A DNA stretch of 64,000 nt, taken from Pseudacidobacterium ailaaui. Its GTDB lineage: Bacteria > Acidobacteriota > Terriglobia > Terriglobales > Acidobacteriaceae. The notes below the pieces were generated by a model. The model saw only the letters and a program-made list of their open reading frames with translations, did not search any database and was not told where the DNA came from. The stretch is taken from contig NZ_JIAL01000001.1 of assembly GCF_000688455.1 (NCBI RefSeq), positions 1,519,001 to 1,583,000 of the forward strand, given 5' to 3'. Below, piece after piece: positions 9,075-19,124 of this stretch; positions within the stretch are counted from its first letter, which is position 1, and the number at the start of each line of letters is the position of its first letter. The position numbers and the translations under genes were made by a program.

Positions 9075-9995
9075 TTGCCAGACCCATTGTTGCATTATGA
9101 GCAGACGATTGCTGCTCCGGTTGCATTTTCCGGTATCGGGCTGCACAGCGGGGCGGCGGTACGGATGCGTCTGCTGCCTGCTCCTGCGGGTTCCGGAATC
9201 GTTTTTCGACGGACGGACCTGGACAATTTTGAAATTCCGGCGACCTGCCGTAACGTTGCCAAGGTCAGCTATGCCACGAGCCTGATGCGCCAGAGTGTGC
9301 TGATCTCGACGACGGAGCATCTGCTTTCCGCGCTGATTGGCAGAGGCATCGACAACGTCATTGTGGAGCTGGACAATCTGGAGCTTCCCATCCTGGACGG
9401 CAGCGCCCTGCCGTACATTGAGGCTTTCGAGCAGGTAGGCGTCAAGACGCAGCGCAGAAAACGCGAGTATCTGCGGATCCTGAAAAAAGTAGAGGTGCGC
9501 GAGGGGGACAAGTTCATTGGGGTGTATCCGGGCGAGGGCTACAGTGTTTCGTATCATATCGATTTCCCCACCCCGATTGGACAACAGGCCTTTACTGTAG
9601 ACCTGGCGGCGGGCTGCTACGGAACACAGATTGCACCGGCGCGCACCTTTGGCTTCAAGGAAGACGAGCAGATGCTGCGCAATATGGGGCTGATCCGCGG
9701 CGTTTCCGAATCGAGCGCCGTCATTCTGACGCGGCAGGGCGTTGTGAACGGGCCGCTGCGTTTTGCAGACGAATTTGTCCGCCACAAGGTGCTGGACCTG
9801 ATCGGCGATCTGGCGCTGGCCGGACACCAGATTCTGGGCCGCGTCGTGGCCGAGCGTGCCGGGCACGCGATGCACACGGCCCTGGTGGCAAAGCTGCTGA
9901 AAGACCGCTCGGCGTGGAGACTGGTGACCCTGGCCCCGGAAAAGGCAAAAGAAAAACCGCTGCCGGTGCGGCCTGCTTCTTTGGTCACGGCCTGA
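9075..9995 (+). CDS. lpxC: UDP-3-O-acyl-N-acetylglucosamine deacetylase
   Basis: LpxC removes acetate from UDP-3-O-acyl-GlcNAc, the committed step of lipid A synthesis, so the cell has a Gram-negative outer membrane. The 306-residue protein shows E81-H82 in STTEHLLSAL, H237 and D241 in RHKVLDLIGDLALAG and H264 in RAGHAMHTAL, which equal the zinc and catalytic residues of the E. coli enzyme. Other family marks are FSGIGLHSG at residues 18-26 and LPILDGSALPY. No ATG fits the N-terminus; the start is a TTG at 9075 with CGGGAG about 7 bases upstream. It is divergent from the peptidase gene. Confidence 0.95.
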   Translation: MPDPLLHYEQTIAAPVAFSGIGLHSGAAVRMRLLPAPAGSGIVFRRTDLDNFEIPATCRNVAKVSYATSLMRQSVLISTTEHLLSALIGRGIDNVIVELDNLELPILDGSALPYIEAFEQVGVKTQRRKREYLRILKKVEVREGDKFIGVYPGEGYSVSYHIDFPTPIGQQAFTVDLAAGCYGTQIAPARTFGFKEDEQMLRNMGLIRGVSESSAVILTRQGVVNGPLRFADEFVRHKVLDLIGDLALAGHQILGRVVAERAGHAMHTALVAKLLKDRSAWRLVTLAPEKAKEKPLPVRPASLVTA

Positions 9996-10215
9996 GAGTT
10001 CCCGTCACTTTCTATCCTCCTTCCGTCTGCTTTTCCTGCATTTCCGCCTGTAGGGGATAAATGCGGCGAATTGTCCGTACAAATTTTCTCCATAGTCGCA
10101 AAAAAGGGTTGATTCCGCAGCTGGTCTCCACAAATAAATGAGTCAGCAGCGGGACAATTTCTTCCACACCTTCCTGCATCTTTCCCGCGCTGATGATTCG
10201 TTTTCAAGGGGGCAC

Positions 10216-12225
10216 ATGCTGGTCAAAACACGCAGGATTTTTGTCTTTTTCGCGGTCATGTTTGTATCGGTGGGGACTTGCTTTTCTCTACCTCCGGCCG
10301 TCCATCATCCGCTGGACGCGCTCACGCCGGGCGAATACTGGGCGGTGTACAAGATCCTGCGTGCGGACGGGCACGTGGAAGAGAAGACCATTTTTGCCAG
10401 CATCCTGCTGCATGAGCCTGACAAAAAATATGTGCTTGGCTGGAAGCCGGGCGATGCGATCGAGCGAAAGGCCGATGTGGTGCTCTTTGACAAAGGCAAG
10501 TCGTATGAGGCGCTGGTGGACATCTCCGGTAACAAGGTCGAGTCCTTCCGGGAGCTTAAAGATGCGCAGGCGCCGTTTACAGACGATGAGATGCATGAGG
10601 TGGAAGAGGCCATCAAGCATGATCCGCGCATCGTGGAGGCACTCAAGAAGCGCGGCATCACGGACCTGAAGCTGGTGCACTGTTATGCGGTGCCGGCGGG
10701 GCACGTAGGGCTGCCGGAGCAAGACGGACGGCGGATCGGATGGGGCGGCTGCGCTTATATTGAAGGCGCTACGGGAATGTGGGACCGAGAAGTGGGCGGC
10801 ATTTTTTTCACCGTAGACATGAATGCAAAGAAGATCGTCCGCTTCAGCGATTACGGGGCCGTGCCGATGCCCGCACCTTCCAATGACTACGATGCCGATG
10901 GAGGGCCGGCGCTTCCCAACACGCAGCCGATCCTGGTGTTGCAGCCTTCGGGCCCGAGCTTTGTGGTGCATGATGGCGAGGTGTCCTGGCAGAACTGGCA
11001 CTTCCGCTTCCGGCTGGATCCGCGCGTGGGCACGGTGCTGAATCTGGTATCGCTGGAGGACCAGGGCCGGCGGCGCTCTGTGATGTACGAGGGCTCACTT
11101 TCTGAGTTGTATGTGCCATACCAAGACCCAGAGGAGACATGGAACTCCCACGTATTTATTGATGCTGGTGAGTACTTCATGTATGACGGCGTTGGCACGA
11201 TCAAGCCCTTGCAGGCGGGGATCGATTGTCCAGCCTACGCGACGTTTTTCAGCGCCACGTTTTACGACGCAAGCGGGAAACCGATTGTGCGTCCACAGAT
11301 GGCCTGTCTGTTTGAGCGCACAGCGGGAGATCCGGCGTGGCGGCACCACGATGACACAGGAGTGTTTGGCCGTCCCAGCCGGGAGCTGGTGCTGCGGACG
11401 GTGGCCACTGTCGGCAATTATGACTACATTCTGGACTGGCGCTTTGAGCAGGACGGATCGATCAAGGTCGCCGTGGGAGCGACAGGGATCCTGGAAGTAA
11501 AACCGGTCAAAGACCAGAGTGCCGAAGGGCCGCTCTCCGATGGGATTGCCGCAAAGGATGAACAGGGTAAGGAGGTGGAGTTTGGGCAGTTAGTGGCGCC
11601 GGGGGTCGACGGCGTGGACCATGACCACTTCTTCAGCTATCGGCTGGACCTGGATGTGGATGGCACAGAAAACTCCTTCATGGCCGACCGACTGGTCCCT
11701 TATCCTCTGCCCGCGAACAATCCCAGTCCGCGGCGGGTGATCTGGGCGATGCAGCCGACGATGGTGCGGACAGAAGGCGAGGCGATGATGGACGTGGACC
11801 TGAAGCATCCGGCGATGTGGCGCTTTGTGAACCACCATGTGCATGATCCCTACGGTTATCCGACAGGCTTTGAGATCATGGCGGGGGAAACGGCGGCATC
11901 CCTGCTGCCTGACACGGAATGGCCGCAGAAGCGGGCCGGATTTTCTTCCCACCAGCTATGGGTCACACCTTATGACCGCAATGAGTTTTATGCAGGCGGC
12001 ACGTATGTGGTGAACAGCAAGGGGAGCGATGGTCTTCAGGCCTGGGTAAAGAAAAACCGCAGCATCGAAGACAGAGACATTGTTGCCTGGTATACGGTGG
12101 GCTTCCACCATGTGCCGCGTCCGGAGGACTGGCCACAGATGCCAGTGATGTGGCATGACTTCATCCTCCGGCCATTTCACTTTTTCCCGAAGAACCCGGG
12201 AATGGACCTCCCGATGACTCCATAG
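10216..12225 (+). CDS. Periplasmic copper-containing primary-amine oxidase (TPQ enzyme)
   Basis: This enzyme oxidises primary amines to aldehyde, ammonia and hydrogen peroxide using copper and a self-made topaquinone. With the ATG at 10216 (AAGGGGG just upstream) the 669-residue protein opens with a classic signal peptide, MLVKTRRIFVFFAVMFVSVG; an upstream ATG at 10138 would bury that signal. The TPQ precursor is Y402 in VGNYDYILDW, the catalytic base is D316 in FIDAGEYFMYD, and copper ligands are H469 and H471 in DHDHFFSYRLD and H632 in HHVPRPEDWP. All are intact and length matches the bacterial enzymes. The next gene, in the same direction, is a TonB-dependent receptor, which suggests uptake and breakdown of an amine-bearing compound. 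Confidence 0.93.
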   Translation: MLVKTRRIFVFFAVMFVSVGTCFSLPPAVHHPLDALTPGEYWAVYKILRADGHVEEKTIFASILLHEPDKKYVLGWKPGDAIERKADVVLFDKGKSYEALVDISGNKVESFRELKDAQAPFTDDEMHEVEEAIKHDPRIVEALKKRGITDLKLVHCYAVPAGHVGLPEQDGRRIGWGGCAYIEGATGMWDREVGGIFFTVDMNAKKIVRFSDYGAVPMPAPSNDYDADGGPALPNTQPILVLQPSGPSFVVHDGEVSWQNWHFRFRLDPRVGTVLNLVSLEDQGRRRSVMYEGSLSELYVPYQDPEETWNSHVFIDAGEYFMYDGVGTIKPLQAGIDCPAYATFFSATFYDASGKPIVRPQMACLFERTAGDPAWRHHDDTGVFGRPSRELVLRTVATVGNYDYILDWRFEQDGSIKVAVGATGILEVKPVKDQSAEGPLSDGIAAKDEQGKEVEFGQLVAPGVDGVDHDHFFSYRLDLDVDGTENSFMADRLVPYPLPANNPSPRRVIWAMQPTMVRTEGEAMMDVDLKHPAMWRFVNHHVHDPYGYPTGFEIMAGETAASLLPDTEWPQKRAGFSSHQLWVTPYDRNEFYAGGTYVVNSKGSDGLQAWVKKNRSIEDRDIVAWYTVGFHHVPRPEDWPQMPVMWHDFILRPFHFFPKNPGMDLPMTP

Positions 12226-12354
12226 ATCGAGCCGGGAGAAAGAAAAAAGGACAGGGCAGAAACAGGGGCGCGACGGAAAGTCCGCCGGCATCGCGGGGTC
12301 CGCCATGCGCGGGCCACAGGAGAGTTCTACCCAAATTCCGATGGAGGTGCGGTC

Positions 12355-15300
12355 ATGACGAACTTCAAGCTGTCCCAGCGCTTGCTGAGTGTTTTCGTGC
12401 TGAGCAGCATCGCCATTCTCTCGAACGCGCGAGGGCAGTCCACGTATGGATCGATTGTAGGTACGGTGAAGGATGCGACAGGCGCTTTGGTGAGTGGAGC
12501 ACAGGTGCTTCTTACCAACACAGGGACGGGGGCCGTGTATAACGCCTCGACAGACGAGGAAGGAAGCTATGCAATTGTCAATCTGAATGCCGGTAGATAC
12601 GAAATTGTGCTGATGGCGACCGGCTTTGAACAGGTGAAATTTTCCGACGTGGATTTGCAGGCGCGGGAGACCAAGCGTGTGGACGCTACGCTGCATCCCG
12701 GGGCATCGAGCGAAACGGTGGTGGTGCAGGGGGCCAGCACGGGAGTGATTACGACGGACGTTTCGAACATTGCAGCGACAAAAACGGGCCGAGAACTGGT
12801 AGACCTTCCGGTGGCGATCTATTCGCGATCGGCCGGCTCGACCAGTCCGATCTCAACGCTGACGACGGAGCCGGGCGTGCAGACTGACAGCAGCGGAGGG
12901 CTGGCCATTGCCGGGACCACTCCAGCGCTGATGTCTTACACCATTGATGGAATCAGCAGCGTGAATGTGGAGACCAGCGGGCCGATCAATGAGCTGTTCC
13001 CCTCCTTCAACTCCATCTCGGAAATCCGCGTAAGCGAAAACAACAACAATGCGGAATTCAGCGGCGTGGCGGACGTGACGACGACTTCAAGAAGCGGCAC
13101 GAATGATTATCACGGAGGGATTTTTGAAAACCATGAGAACACGATCCTGGAGGCGGGCAATCCTTTTGTGGCTACGAAACCGAAATTGATCATGAACGAT
13201 TTCGGAGGGTTCGCGGGCGGGCCGTTGAGCTTTCCCAAGCTGTACGATGGCCATAACAGGACCTTCTTTTTCGCCAGCTACGAAGGACTGCGGCTGCCCA
13301 AGGAAGACCCGATTGTGACCAGTGTGCCTTCCAATGAAATGCGCGCTGGGAACCTGTGCGACTATCTATCGAGCCAGGGCATAGCACAGGTGTATGAGCC
13401 GGACGGTGTGACGCCGATTCCCTGTAGCACGGTGCCCGTCTCTACAGTGGCTGCTCAGGCGATGAAACTGCTGATGCCGGTGGCAAACACCGGAGATGCG
13501 GCAGCATACCAGAAGAACTACCGCACCAATTTTCCTACCCCTGTTTCCAGCAACCAGGGGGACCTACGTCTGGACCAGACGATCTCCTCCAAGCAATCCA
13601 TCTTTGCCCGGTTTACCTTCAAAAACCGGCAGGTGACGACAGCGCCCGTGGTCGATTGCCAGGGATTTTGCGCCACGGCCGGATCGCTGGCAACCGGGGC
13701 CTTCAGCCAGCCGGAGACAGACCAGGGAGTGACCGCAGCCTACAACTATACGTTCACCCCTGCCCTGCTCAACGAATTGCGCGCCGGCTTCAATGGAATG
13801 CATACGCGTACCAGCATGAATACTGCGCTGACTTCCGCGGAGTATCTGAAGAGCGTAGGGATCACAGGTATTCCGCAACCGGATGAGATCCCGGAGGTAC
13901 CAAATCTCACCATTACCGGATTCATGCCTACAGGAGGGGGAAACCCGTCCCTGCAGCGGAGCAACATCGTGCAGGTCCTGGACAATCTGACATGGACAAA
14001 GCACGGGCACACCTTCAAGTTTGGCGAAGAGTTCCGGCGACTGACCGACCATGATGACAATGTTTTCGGAAGCTGGCGTTCGGGGCAGTATGTCTTTGAC
14101 GGGTCCTCAAATGTGGGCCAGGCGATCGGTGATCCCTTTACGTCTTTTCTGCTGGGATATCCGGACTACACGATCCTGGCACAGGTGAACAATCCGGCGA
14201 TGAACGGGCTGGGCCACTCGTATGCGTTTTTTGCGCAGGACGACTGGAAGATCACACCCAGCCTGACGATCAATTATGGTCTTCGCTGGGAGTTGCATCC
14301 TCCTTTGAAGGACACCTCCTACAATACGGCGGCGTTTCTGCCGGACTATTTCCAGAATGGGGTCCACGGGGCCGTGGTGGTGCCGAATGAAAAGGCGCTG
14401 AGTTATACGCAGCCCGGCTTTGCGGCGTCCATTGCACCGACGCCGATTTTGACGGCAAAGCAGGCGGGGATTCCAGAGACCCTGCGCTATACGGACAAAA
14501 CTGACTTTGGGCCGCGCATAGGATTCGCCTGGCGTCCGCATGGAAATGACCGGATGGTGGTGCGCGGCGGGTGGGGAAGGTTTATTGAGCAGCCACTGGG
14601 CTTCTCGCTTGTTTCCGGATGGGCGGTGAGCGCAAGCTATGTTGCTTACTATGGGCAGGATTATGATGGAAGCGGTCATCCGTCCCTGGCCTTCCCCTCG
14701 CCTTTTCCGACGAACCTGAACCAGCCGGGCGGGGCCTCTTTCCAGTATGCTTTCCCAATCCATTACAAAGACCCTACCGTGGAGCAATGGAACCTTACCG
14801 TCGAACAGGACCTGGGGCACAGCATTGGTTTGCGTCTTTCCTATACGGGAAGCCACGGGTCGAACCTGGAAACGATGGTGGACCTGAACCAGGTGCCGGC
14901 CAACACCGTAGGGTATGCGGTGGCCGGAGCGCAGAGGCCGTATCCATTGTGGGGTTTTATTCAGAGCGTGATCAATGGCGCGGAGAGCAATTACAACGCT
15001 GCTACGGTGTCCGTGGAACGGCATTTTTCCAACGGTCTTCAGTTCCAGAGCAGCTATGTGTGGACGCGCGACCTTTCCAATGCTGCTGGGGCAAACCCCA
15101 CGGCCTTTGCTGGTGCTGGAGGCAATATGGCGTCGGACCGTTTTCATCTTGGACTGGACTACGGCAATGTGGCCTATGACCGCCGCCATCGCTTTCTGAC
15201 GACGTACCTCTATGAGCTTCCATTTGGGAAAAACAAGCCGTTTCTTCATCAAAGCGGCATCGTGCGCGGCCTTGCCGGAGGGTGGCAATGGGGAGGCGTG

Positions 15301-15771
15301 GTGATCTTGCAGTCCGGCCCCTTTCTGACGCCCTATCAGGTGACGACGGACCCGGCGGGTACAAATATGCTGACCAACGTGGGCTACACGCGGGCCAATC
15401 TTGTGCCGAATGTTCCGATGTATCTGCATCACGTGACAACGGCCGAAGGCGATCCGGCCTATCTGAACCCAGATGCCTTTGCGGACCCGCCGAACAACAG
15501 CGGCACATTCGGGAACGCGGCTGTGGGCAGTGTGATTGGCCTGGGGACGGAAGCGGTGGCGATGTCCCTGATGAAGTCAGTGTCTGTGCGGGAGAAGACC
15601 ACGGTACAGTTTGGGGCCGAGGTGTCAAACCTGTTCAATCACCGCAATTACGATGTGCCGGACATGAATGTGGATGATGGTCCGGGCGCATTTGGCGTGA
15701 TCACTTCCCTGCAGACGGCAGAGGGTGCAGGACCGCGCATTGTGCAGCTTTCAGCAAGGGTAAATTTTTAG
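12355..15771 (+). CDS. TonB-dependent receptor, Oar-like, with N-terminal carboxypeptidase-regulatory domain
   Basis: An outer-membrane protein of 1138 residues. A signal peptide (to about residue 27, ending NARGQS) precedes a carboxypeptidase-regulatory-like Ig fold (about 30-115: GSIVGTVKDATGALVSGAQV ... GSYAIVNLNAGRYEIVL), then a plug domain and a long beta-barrel ending in ARVNF, the C-terminal aromatic signature of barrel proteins. The barrel contains many aromatic girdle strands and FGPRIGFAWRP, frequent in this family. The start has GGAGGT 7 bases upstream. It lies 129 bp after the amine oxidase gene and a hairpin ends transcription right after it. I infer import or binding of a substrate for, or product of, the oxidase; the ligand is unknown. 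Confidence 0.85.
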   Translation: MTNFKLSQRLLSVFVLSSIAILSNARGQSTYGSIVGTVKDATGALVSGAQVLLTNTGTGAVYNASTDEEGSYAIVNLNAGRYEIVLMATGFEQVKFSDVDLQARETKRVDATLHPGASSETVVVQGASTGVITTDVSNIAATKTGRELVDLPVAIYSRSAGSTSPISTLTTEPGVQTDSSGGLAIAGTTPALMSYTIDGISSVNVETSGPINELFPSFNSISEIRVSENNNNAEFSGVADVTTTSRSGTNDYHGGIFENHENTILEAGNPFVATKPKLIMNDFGGFAGGPLSFPKLYDGHNRTFFFASYEGLRLPKEDPIVTSVPSNEMRAGNLCDYLSSQGIAQVYEPDGVTPIPCSTVPVSTVAAQAMKLLMPVANTGDAAAYQKNYRTNFPTPVSSNQGDLRLDQTISSKQSIFARFTFKNRQVTTAPVVDCQGFCATAGSLATGAFSQPETDQGVTAAYNYTFTPALLNELRAGFNGMHTRTSMNTALTSAEYLKSVGITGIPQPDEIPEVPNLTITGFMPTGGGNPSLQRSNIVQVLDNLTWTKHGHTFKFGEEFRRLTDHDDNVFGSWRSGQYVFDGSSNVGQAIGDPFTSFLLGYPDYTILAQVNNPAMNGLGHSYAFFAQDDWKITPSLTINYGLRWELHPPLKDTSYNTAAFLPDYFQNGVHGAVVVPNEKALSYTQPGFAASIAPTPILTAKQAGIPETLRYTDKTDFGPRIGFAWRPHGNDRMVVRGGWGRFIEQPLGFSLVSGWAVSASYVAYYGQDYDGSGHPSLAFPSPFPTNLNQPGGASFQYAFPIHYKDPTVEQWNLTVEQDLGHSIGLRLSYTGSHGSNLETMVDLNQVPANTVGYAVAGAQRPYPLWGFIQSVINGAESNYNAATVSVERHFSNGLQFQSSYVWTRDLSNAAGANPTAFAGAGGNMASDRFHLGLDYGNVAYDRRHRFLTTYLYELPFGKNKPFLHQSGIVRGLAGGWQWGGVVILQSGPFLTPYQVTTDPAGTNMLTNVGYTRANLVPNVPMYLHHVTTAEGDPAYLNPDAFADPPNNSGTFGNAAVGSVIGLGTEAVAMSLMKSVSVREKTTVQFGAEVSNLFNHRNYDVPDMNVDDGPGAFGVITSLQTAEGAGPRIVQLSARVNF

Positions 15772-15795
15772 TCCGCAGCAGGGTGCGCTTCGGAC
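15771..15795. terminator. Hairpin between convergent genes
   Basis: GTCCG (15771-15775), overlapping the receptor stop codon, pairs with CGGAC (15791-15795); GGGACTATTTTTT follows on the plus strand, giving a usable T run. The minus-strand gene ends at 15800. Confidence 0.45.
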
Positions 15796-15799
15796 GGGA

Positions 15800-15952
15800 C
15801 TATTTTTTGTGCCCGGAGAAGGCCTGCATCAGCACCAGAGCGAAGGTCCAGAGCAGAAAGGTCATCACAAGACCGGCGCCAATCCAGTAGATGGCGTTGG
15901 CAAATTGTCTTGCGAGACCTTTCCGGCTGGGCAGAGAGGGTCGTCTGGCCAT
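15800..15952 (-). CDS. Small single-pass membrane protein downstream of cusA, 50 residues
   Basis: The protein starts MARRPSLPSRKGLARQFANA, a basic N-terminus, followed by one membrane helix (about residues 21-44, IYWIGAGLVMTFLLWTFALV) and ends SGHKK. The ATG at 15952 has GTGAGGA 8 bases upstream and lies 31 bp after the cusA stop, so it is probably the last gene of the efflux operon. No family is recognised; short membrane proteins at the ends of RND operons can be stabilising subunits, but that is only an analogy. Confidence 0.55.
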   Translation of the reverse strand: MARRPSLPSRKGLARQFANAIYWIGAGLVMTFLLWTFALVLMQAFSGHKK

Positions 15953-15983
15953 CGTTGTTTTCCTCACTCCCGGGGCATTCCGG

Positions 15984-18900
15984 CTAGTTTTCAAATTCAT
16001 CCAGACGCGGCGGCAGAACGTCCTTTTCACGCGCAATCCAGACGTAGAGCGTAGGCAGCATGAAGATGCTCATGACGAGGTCCGCAATCAGGCCACCGAC
16101 GATGACGATGGCAAACGGGCGCTGGGAGTCTGATCCGATGCCGTGCGACATGGCGGCAGGCAGCAGTCCAAGCGTGGCCACAAGCATGGTCATGAGAATC
16201 GGACGCAGGCGCAGGACGGCGCCTTCAATGGCCGATTCTTCAATGGAATGGCCGCGGGCGCGCAGTTGGTTGATGTATTCGAGCATGATGACGCCGGTCT
16301 GCACGGAGACGCCAAAAAGGGCCAGGAAACCAACTCCGGAGGAAACACTGAAGTTCGTGCCTGTGATGAGAAGGGCAAGCAGTCCGCCGATACGGGCCAG
16401 CGCGACATTGGCCAGGATCAGCATGGCCCACTTGAAGGACTGATACATGGTGTACAGGATGATGAAGATCAACAGCACCGTAAGCGGCACGATGATAAGC
16501 AGCCGGGCCTCGGCGCGTTTTTCGCTCTGGTATTCGCCTTCCCAGCCGATGTGGTATCCGCGAGGGAGCCTGACCTGCTGGTTGACTTTGGCGATGGCTT
16601 CTTCCACGGCGCCGCCCAGGTCCCGCCCGCGCACACTGTACTTGATGGCGACATAACGCTGGTTGTTTTCACGATAGATTTCTGAGCCTTCATCGGCCTC
16701 GTGGACGGTGCAGAGCTGCGCCAGCGAAACCCGCTCGCCTGAGGGTGAGAGGAGGCGGATGTTGTTGATGGCATCCTGCGTATCACGGTACTGTGGCAGA
16801 TAGCGCAGCACCAGGTCATAGCGGGCTTCTCCGCGCAGGACCTGGGTGAGCGCGTTGCCTCCCACGGCGGTCTGGATGGCGTCCTGCACATCGGCCACGT
16901 TGATGCCCCAGCGCGCGGCGGCCTTGCGGTCTACGGTGTAATCGAGGTCGGGCTGGCCGGTCACCTGGAAGACGCCGAGGTCGGTGATTCCCCTGACATG
17001 GCCCATGATTGCGGCCACTTCTTCGGCCTTCTGTTCGAGCAGGTGAAGGTCGTCGCCATAGATCTTGGTGGCAAGCTGGCCTTTGACGCCGCTGACCGCC
17101 TCTTCCATGTTGTCTTCAATCGGCTGGGAAAAGCCCCAGATGACACCGGGAAACTGTTTCTCCAACTGGTAGCTCATGGCGGCAATCAGTTCGTCCTTGT
17201 TCTTGTGGAAGAGGGGACGCCACTGCTCTTTTGGCTTCAGGTCGACAAAGTATTCGGTATTGAAGAAGCCGGTATGGTCTGTTCCGTCATCGGGGCGGCC
17301 GGTCTGGCTGGTGCACTGGGTCACCTCCGGGAAGGAGCAGAGCAGACGCCGCGCTTCATTGGCGACGCGTACACCCTCACTTGGCCCTGCGCTTTGCAGC
17401 AAAGTGCCGCGCACCCACAATGCGCCTTCATCCAGATGGGGCAGAAACTCTGAGCCGATGACGCCGCCAAAGGCAAGATAGATGGCCAGGAAGAGGCCAA
17501 CGACGCCGGCGCCAATGGTGAAGCTGCGATGATGGATGGCCCAGTGGACGCTCCTGCGGTAGCGCACGGTAAGGAAGTCCATGACCGGGTTGTGCCACTC
17601 TTTTGCCCCCTTACGAAAAAGAAAGCTGGCCAGCACGGGAGCGATCACCATGGAGAACAACAGCGCGCCGAGCAGGGCGAAGGCGACGGTCCATGCCATG
17701 GGTTTGAAGAGGCGGCCTTCAACGGCCTGGAGCGTAAAGATGGGAAGGTAGGCGGAGATGATGATGCCGATGGCGTAGAAGACGGGCCTCTGCACCTCAT
17801 GCGCGGCCTCGGCAATTTTTTCGATGGGCCGCCTTCCGTTTTCATTCTTGTGGCCAAGGTGGCGGACGATGTTTTCCACCATCACGACCGCGCCGTCCAC
17901 AACCATGCCGAAGTCCAGTGCGCCCAAGGAAAGCAGGTTGGCGGGGATGTGCTTCAGGTCCAGGCAAATGGCGGCAAACAGGAGTGAAAAAGGAATGGTG
18001 AGCGCCACAATGAAGGCGCCACGCACATTCCCTAAAAAGAGAAACAGGATGATGACAACAAGAATGATGCCTTCGGTGAGGTTGTGCAGCACGGTGTGGG
18101 TGGTGAAGTGCATCAGGTCGCTGCGATCAATAAAGGGGACGAGCTTCACGCCCTGGGGAAGAATATGGTCGTTCAGCTCCTGGACTTTCTTATGGATGCC
18201 TTCGAGCACGGGGTCGGCATCGGCACCCTTCTGGAGCAGGGCGATGCCGGAGACGACATCGTCGTTGTCAATGATTTTTCCGTCTTCGCGGTGATAGGCA
18301 CGGCCAAACTGGCCGAGGCGGATCTTCGGCCCCTGGGTCACGACGGCGATGTCTTTTACGCGGATGGCGGTGCCGTTTTTGGTGGTGATGACGGTGTTCT
18401 CAATGTCCTGAATGTCACGCACCAGGCCGACTTCGCGGATGTTGATCTGCTGCAGGCCGGATTCAATAAAGCTGCCGCCGCCGTTGGCATTATTATTGGT
18501 CAGCTGCTGCTCTACCTGGGCGATGCTCAGACCGTAGGAGACAAGCTTGTCCGGGTCCAGGCGCACCTGATACTCGCGGGTAGGGCCACCGAAATCATTT
18601 GTGTCCACCACGCCGGGGACTGATTTCAGGTTCTTGTCTACGACCCAGTCTTCGAGAGACTTTAGCTCCATCACGTCGTACTGGGGATTGGTGCTTTCGA
18701 GCGTATAGAAATAGATCTGGCCTACGGGGCTCCAGTCGGTGCCCATCTGGGGGACAACGCCGGCCGGCAGGGTGACCTGGGAAAGCCGTTCCAGGACGCG
18801 CTCGCGGTTTTCAAAGTCGGTGGTCTCTTCGCCGAAGACCAGTTCCACAGTGGAGAGGCCGAAGAGGGACCAGGAGCGGACATGGGCCACACCGGGGATG

Positions 18901-19124
18901 CCATTCATGGCAATCTCAATCGGAATGGTGACCTGCTGCTCAATCTGTTCCGCGGAGATGCCGGGCCACTGGGCAATGATGTCCACATAGTTGTTGGCCA
19001 CGTCGGGATAGGCCTCGACAGGCAGGCGTTTGAAGGAGACAATCCCCCAGGCGAAGAGCAGGACCCCAATGGCCAGCACGAGAAAACGGTTCTGGAGCGC
19101 GAAATCAACCACCTTGCGGATCAT
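15984..19124 (-). CDS. Heavy-metal efflux RND transporter, CusA/CzcA type
   Basis: The inner-membrane proton-driven pump of a tripartite metal exporter. The 1046-residue length and the layout of 12 membrane helices with two large periplasmic loops fit the HME-RND family. The helix-4 motif LDFGMVVDGAVVMVENIVRH near residue 400 is the metal-RND version (D-F-G-x-x-V-D-G), with acidic residues used for proton relay. The N-terminal RLPVEAYPDV and second-half LLALFGVSVQTGVIMLEYI are also diagnostic. It overlaps the adaptor gene by ATGA at 19121-19124. Copper/silver versus cobalt/zinc/cadmium cannot be decided here; a check of the three-methionine relay of CusA would be needed. Confidence 0.92.
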   Translation of the reverse strand: MIRKVVDFALQNRFLVLAIGVLLFAWGIVSFKRLPVEAYPDVANNYVDIIAQWPGISAEQIEQQVTIPIEIAMNGIPGVAHVRSWSLFGLSTVELVFGEETTDFENRERVLERLSQVTLPAGVVPQMGTDWSPVGQIYFYTLESTNPQYDVMELKSLEDWVVDKNLKSVPGVVDTNDFGGPTREYQVRLDPDKLVSYGLSIAQVEQQLTNNNANGGGSFIESGLQQINIREVGLVRDIQDIENTVITTKNGTAIRVKDIAVVTQGPKIRLGQFGRAYHREDGKIIDNDDVVSGIALLQKGADADPVLEGIHKKVQELNDHILPQGVKLVPFIDRSDLMHFTTHTVLHNLTEGIILVVIILFLFLGNVRGAFIVALTIPFSLLFAAICLDLKHIPANLLSLGALDFGMVVDGAVVMVENIVRHLGHKNENGRRPIEKIAEAAHEVQRPVFYAIGIIISAYLPIFTLQAVEGRLFKPMAWTVAFALLGALLFSMVIAPVLASFLFRKGAKEWHNPVMDFLTVRYRRSVHWAIHHRSFTIGAGVVGLFLAIYLAFGGVIGSEFLPHLDEGALWVRGTLLQSAGPSEGVRVANEARRLLCSFPEVTQCTSQTGRPDDGTDHTGFFNTEYFVDLKPKEQWRPLFHKNKDELIAAMSYQLEKQFPGVIWGFSQPIEDNMEEAVSGVKGQLATKIYGDDLHLLEQKAEEVAAIMGHVRGITDLGVFQVTGQPDLDYTVDRKAAARWGINVADVQDAIQTAVGGNALTQVLRGEARYDLVLRYLPQYRDTQDAINNIRLLSPSGERVSLAQLCTVHEADEGSEIYRENNQRYVAIKYSVRGRDLGGAVEEAIAKVNQQVRLPRGYHIGWEGEYQSEKRAEARLLIIVPLTVLLIFIILYTMYQSFKWAMLILANVALARIGGLLALLITGTNFSVSSGVGFLALFGVSVQTGVIMLEYINQLRARGHSIEESAIEGAVLRLRPILMTMLVATLGLLPAAMSHGIGSDSQRPFAIVIVGGLIADLVMSIFMLPTLYVWIAREKDVLPPRLDEFEN

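Noticed and set aside
14107-15432. A 441-codon minus-strand open frame
   Set aside because: It lies opposite the barrel of the TonB-dependent receptor; composition is His/Arg/Pro-rich and shows no domain.
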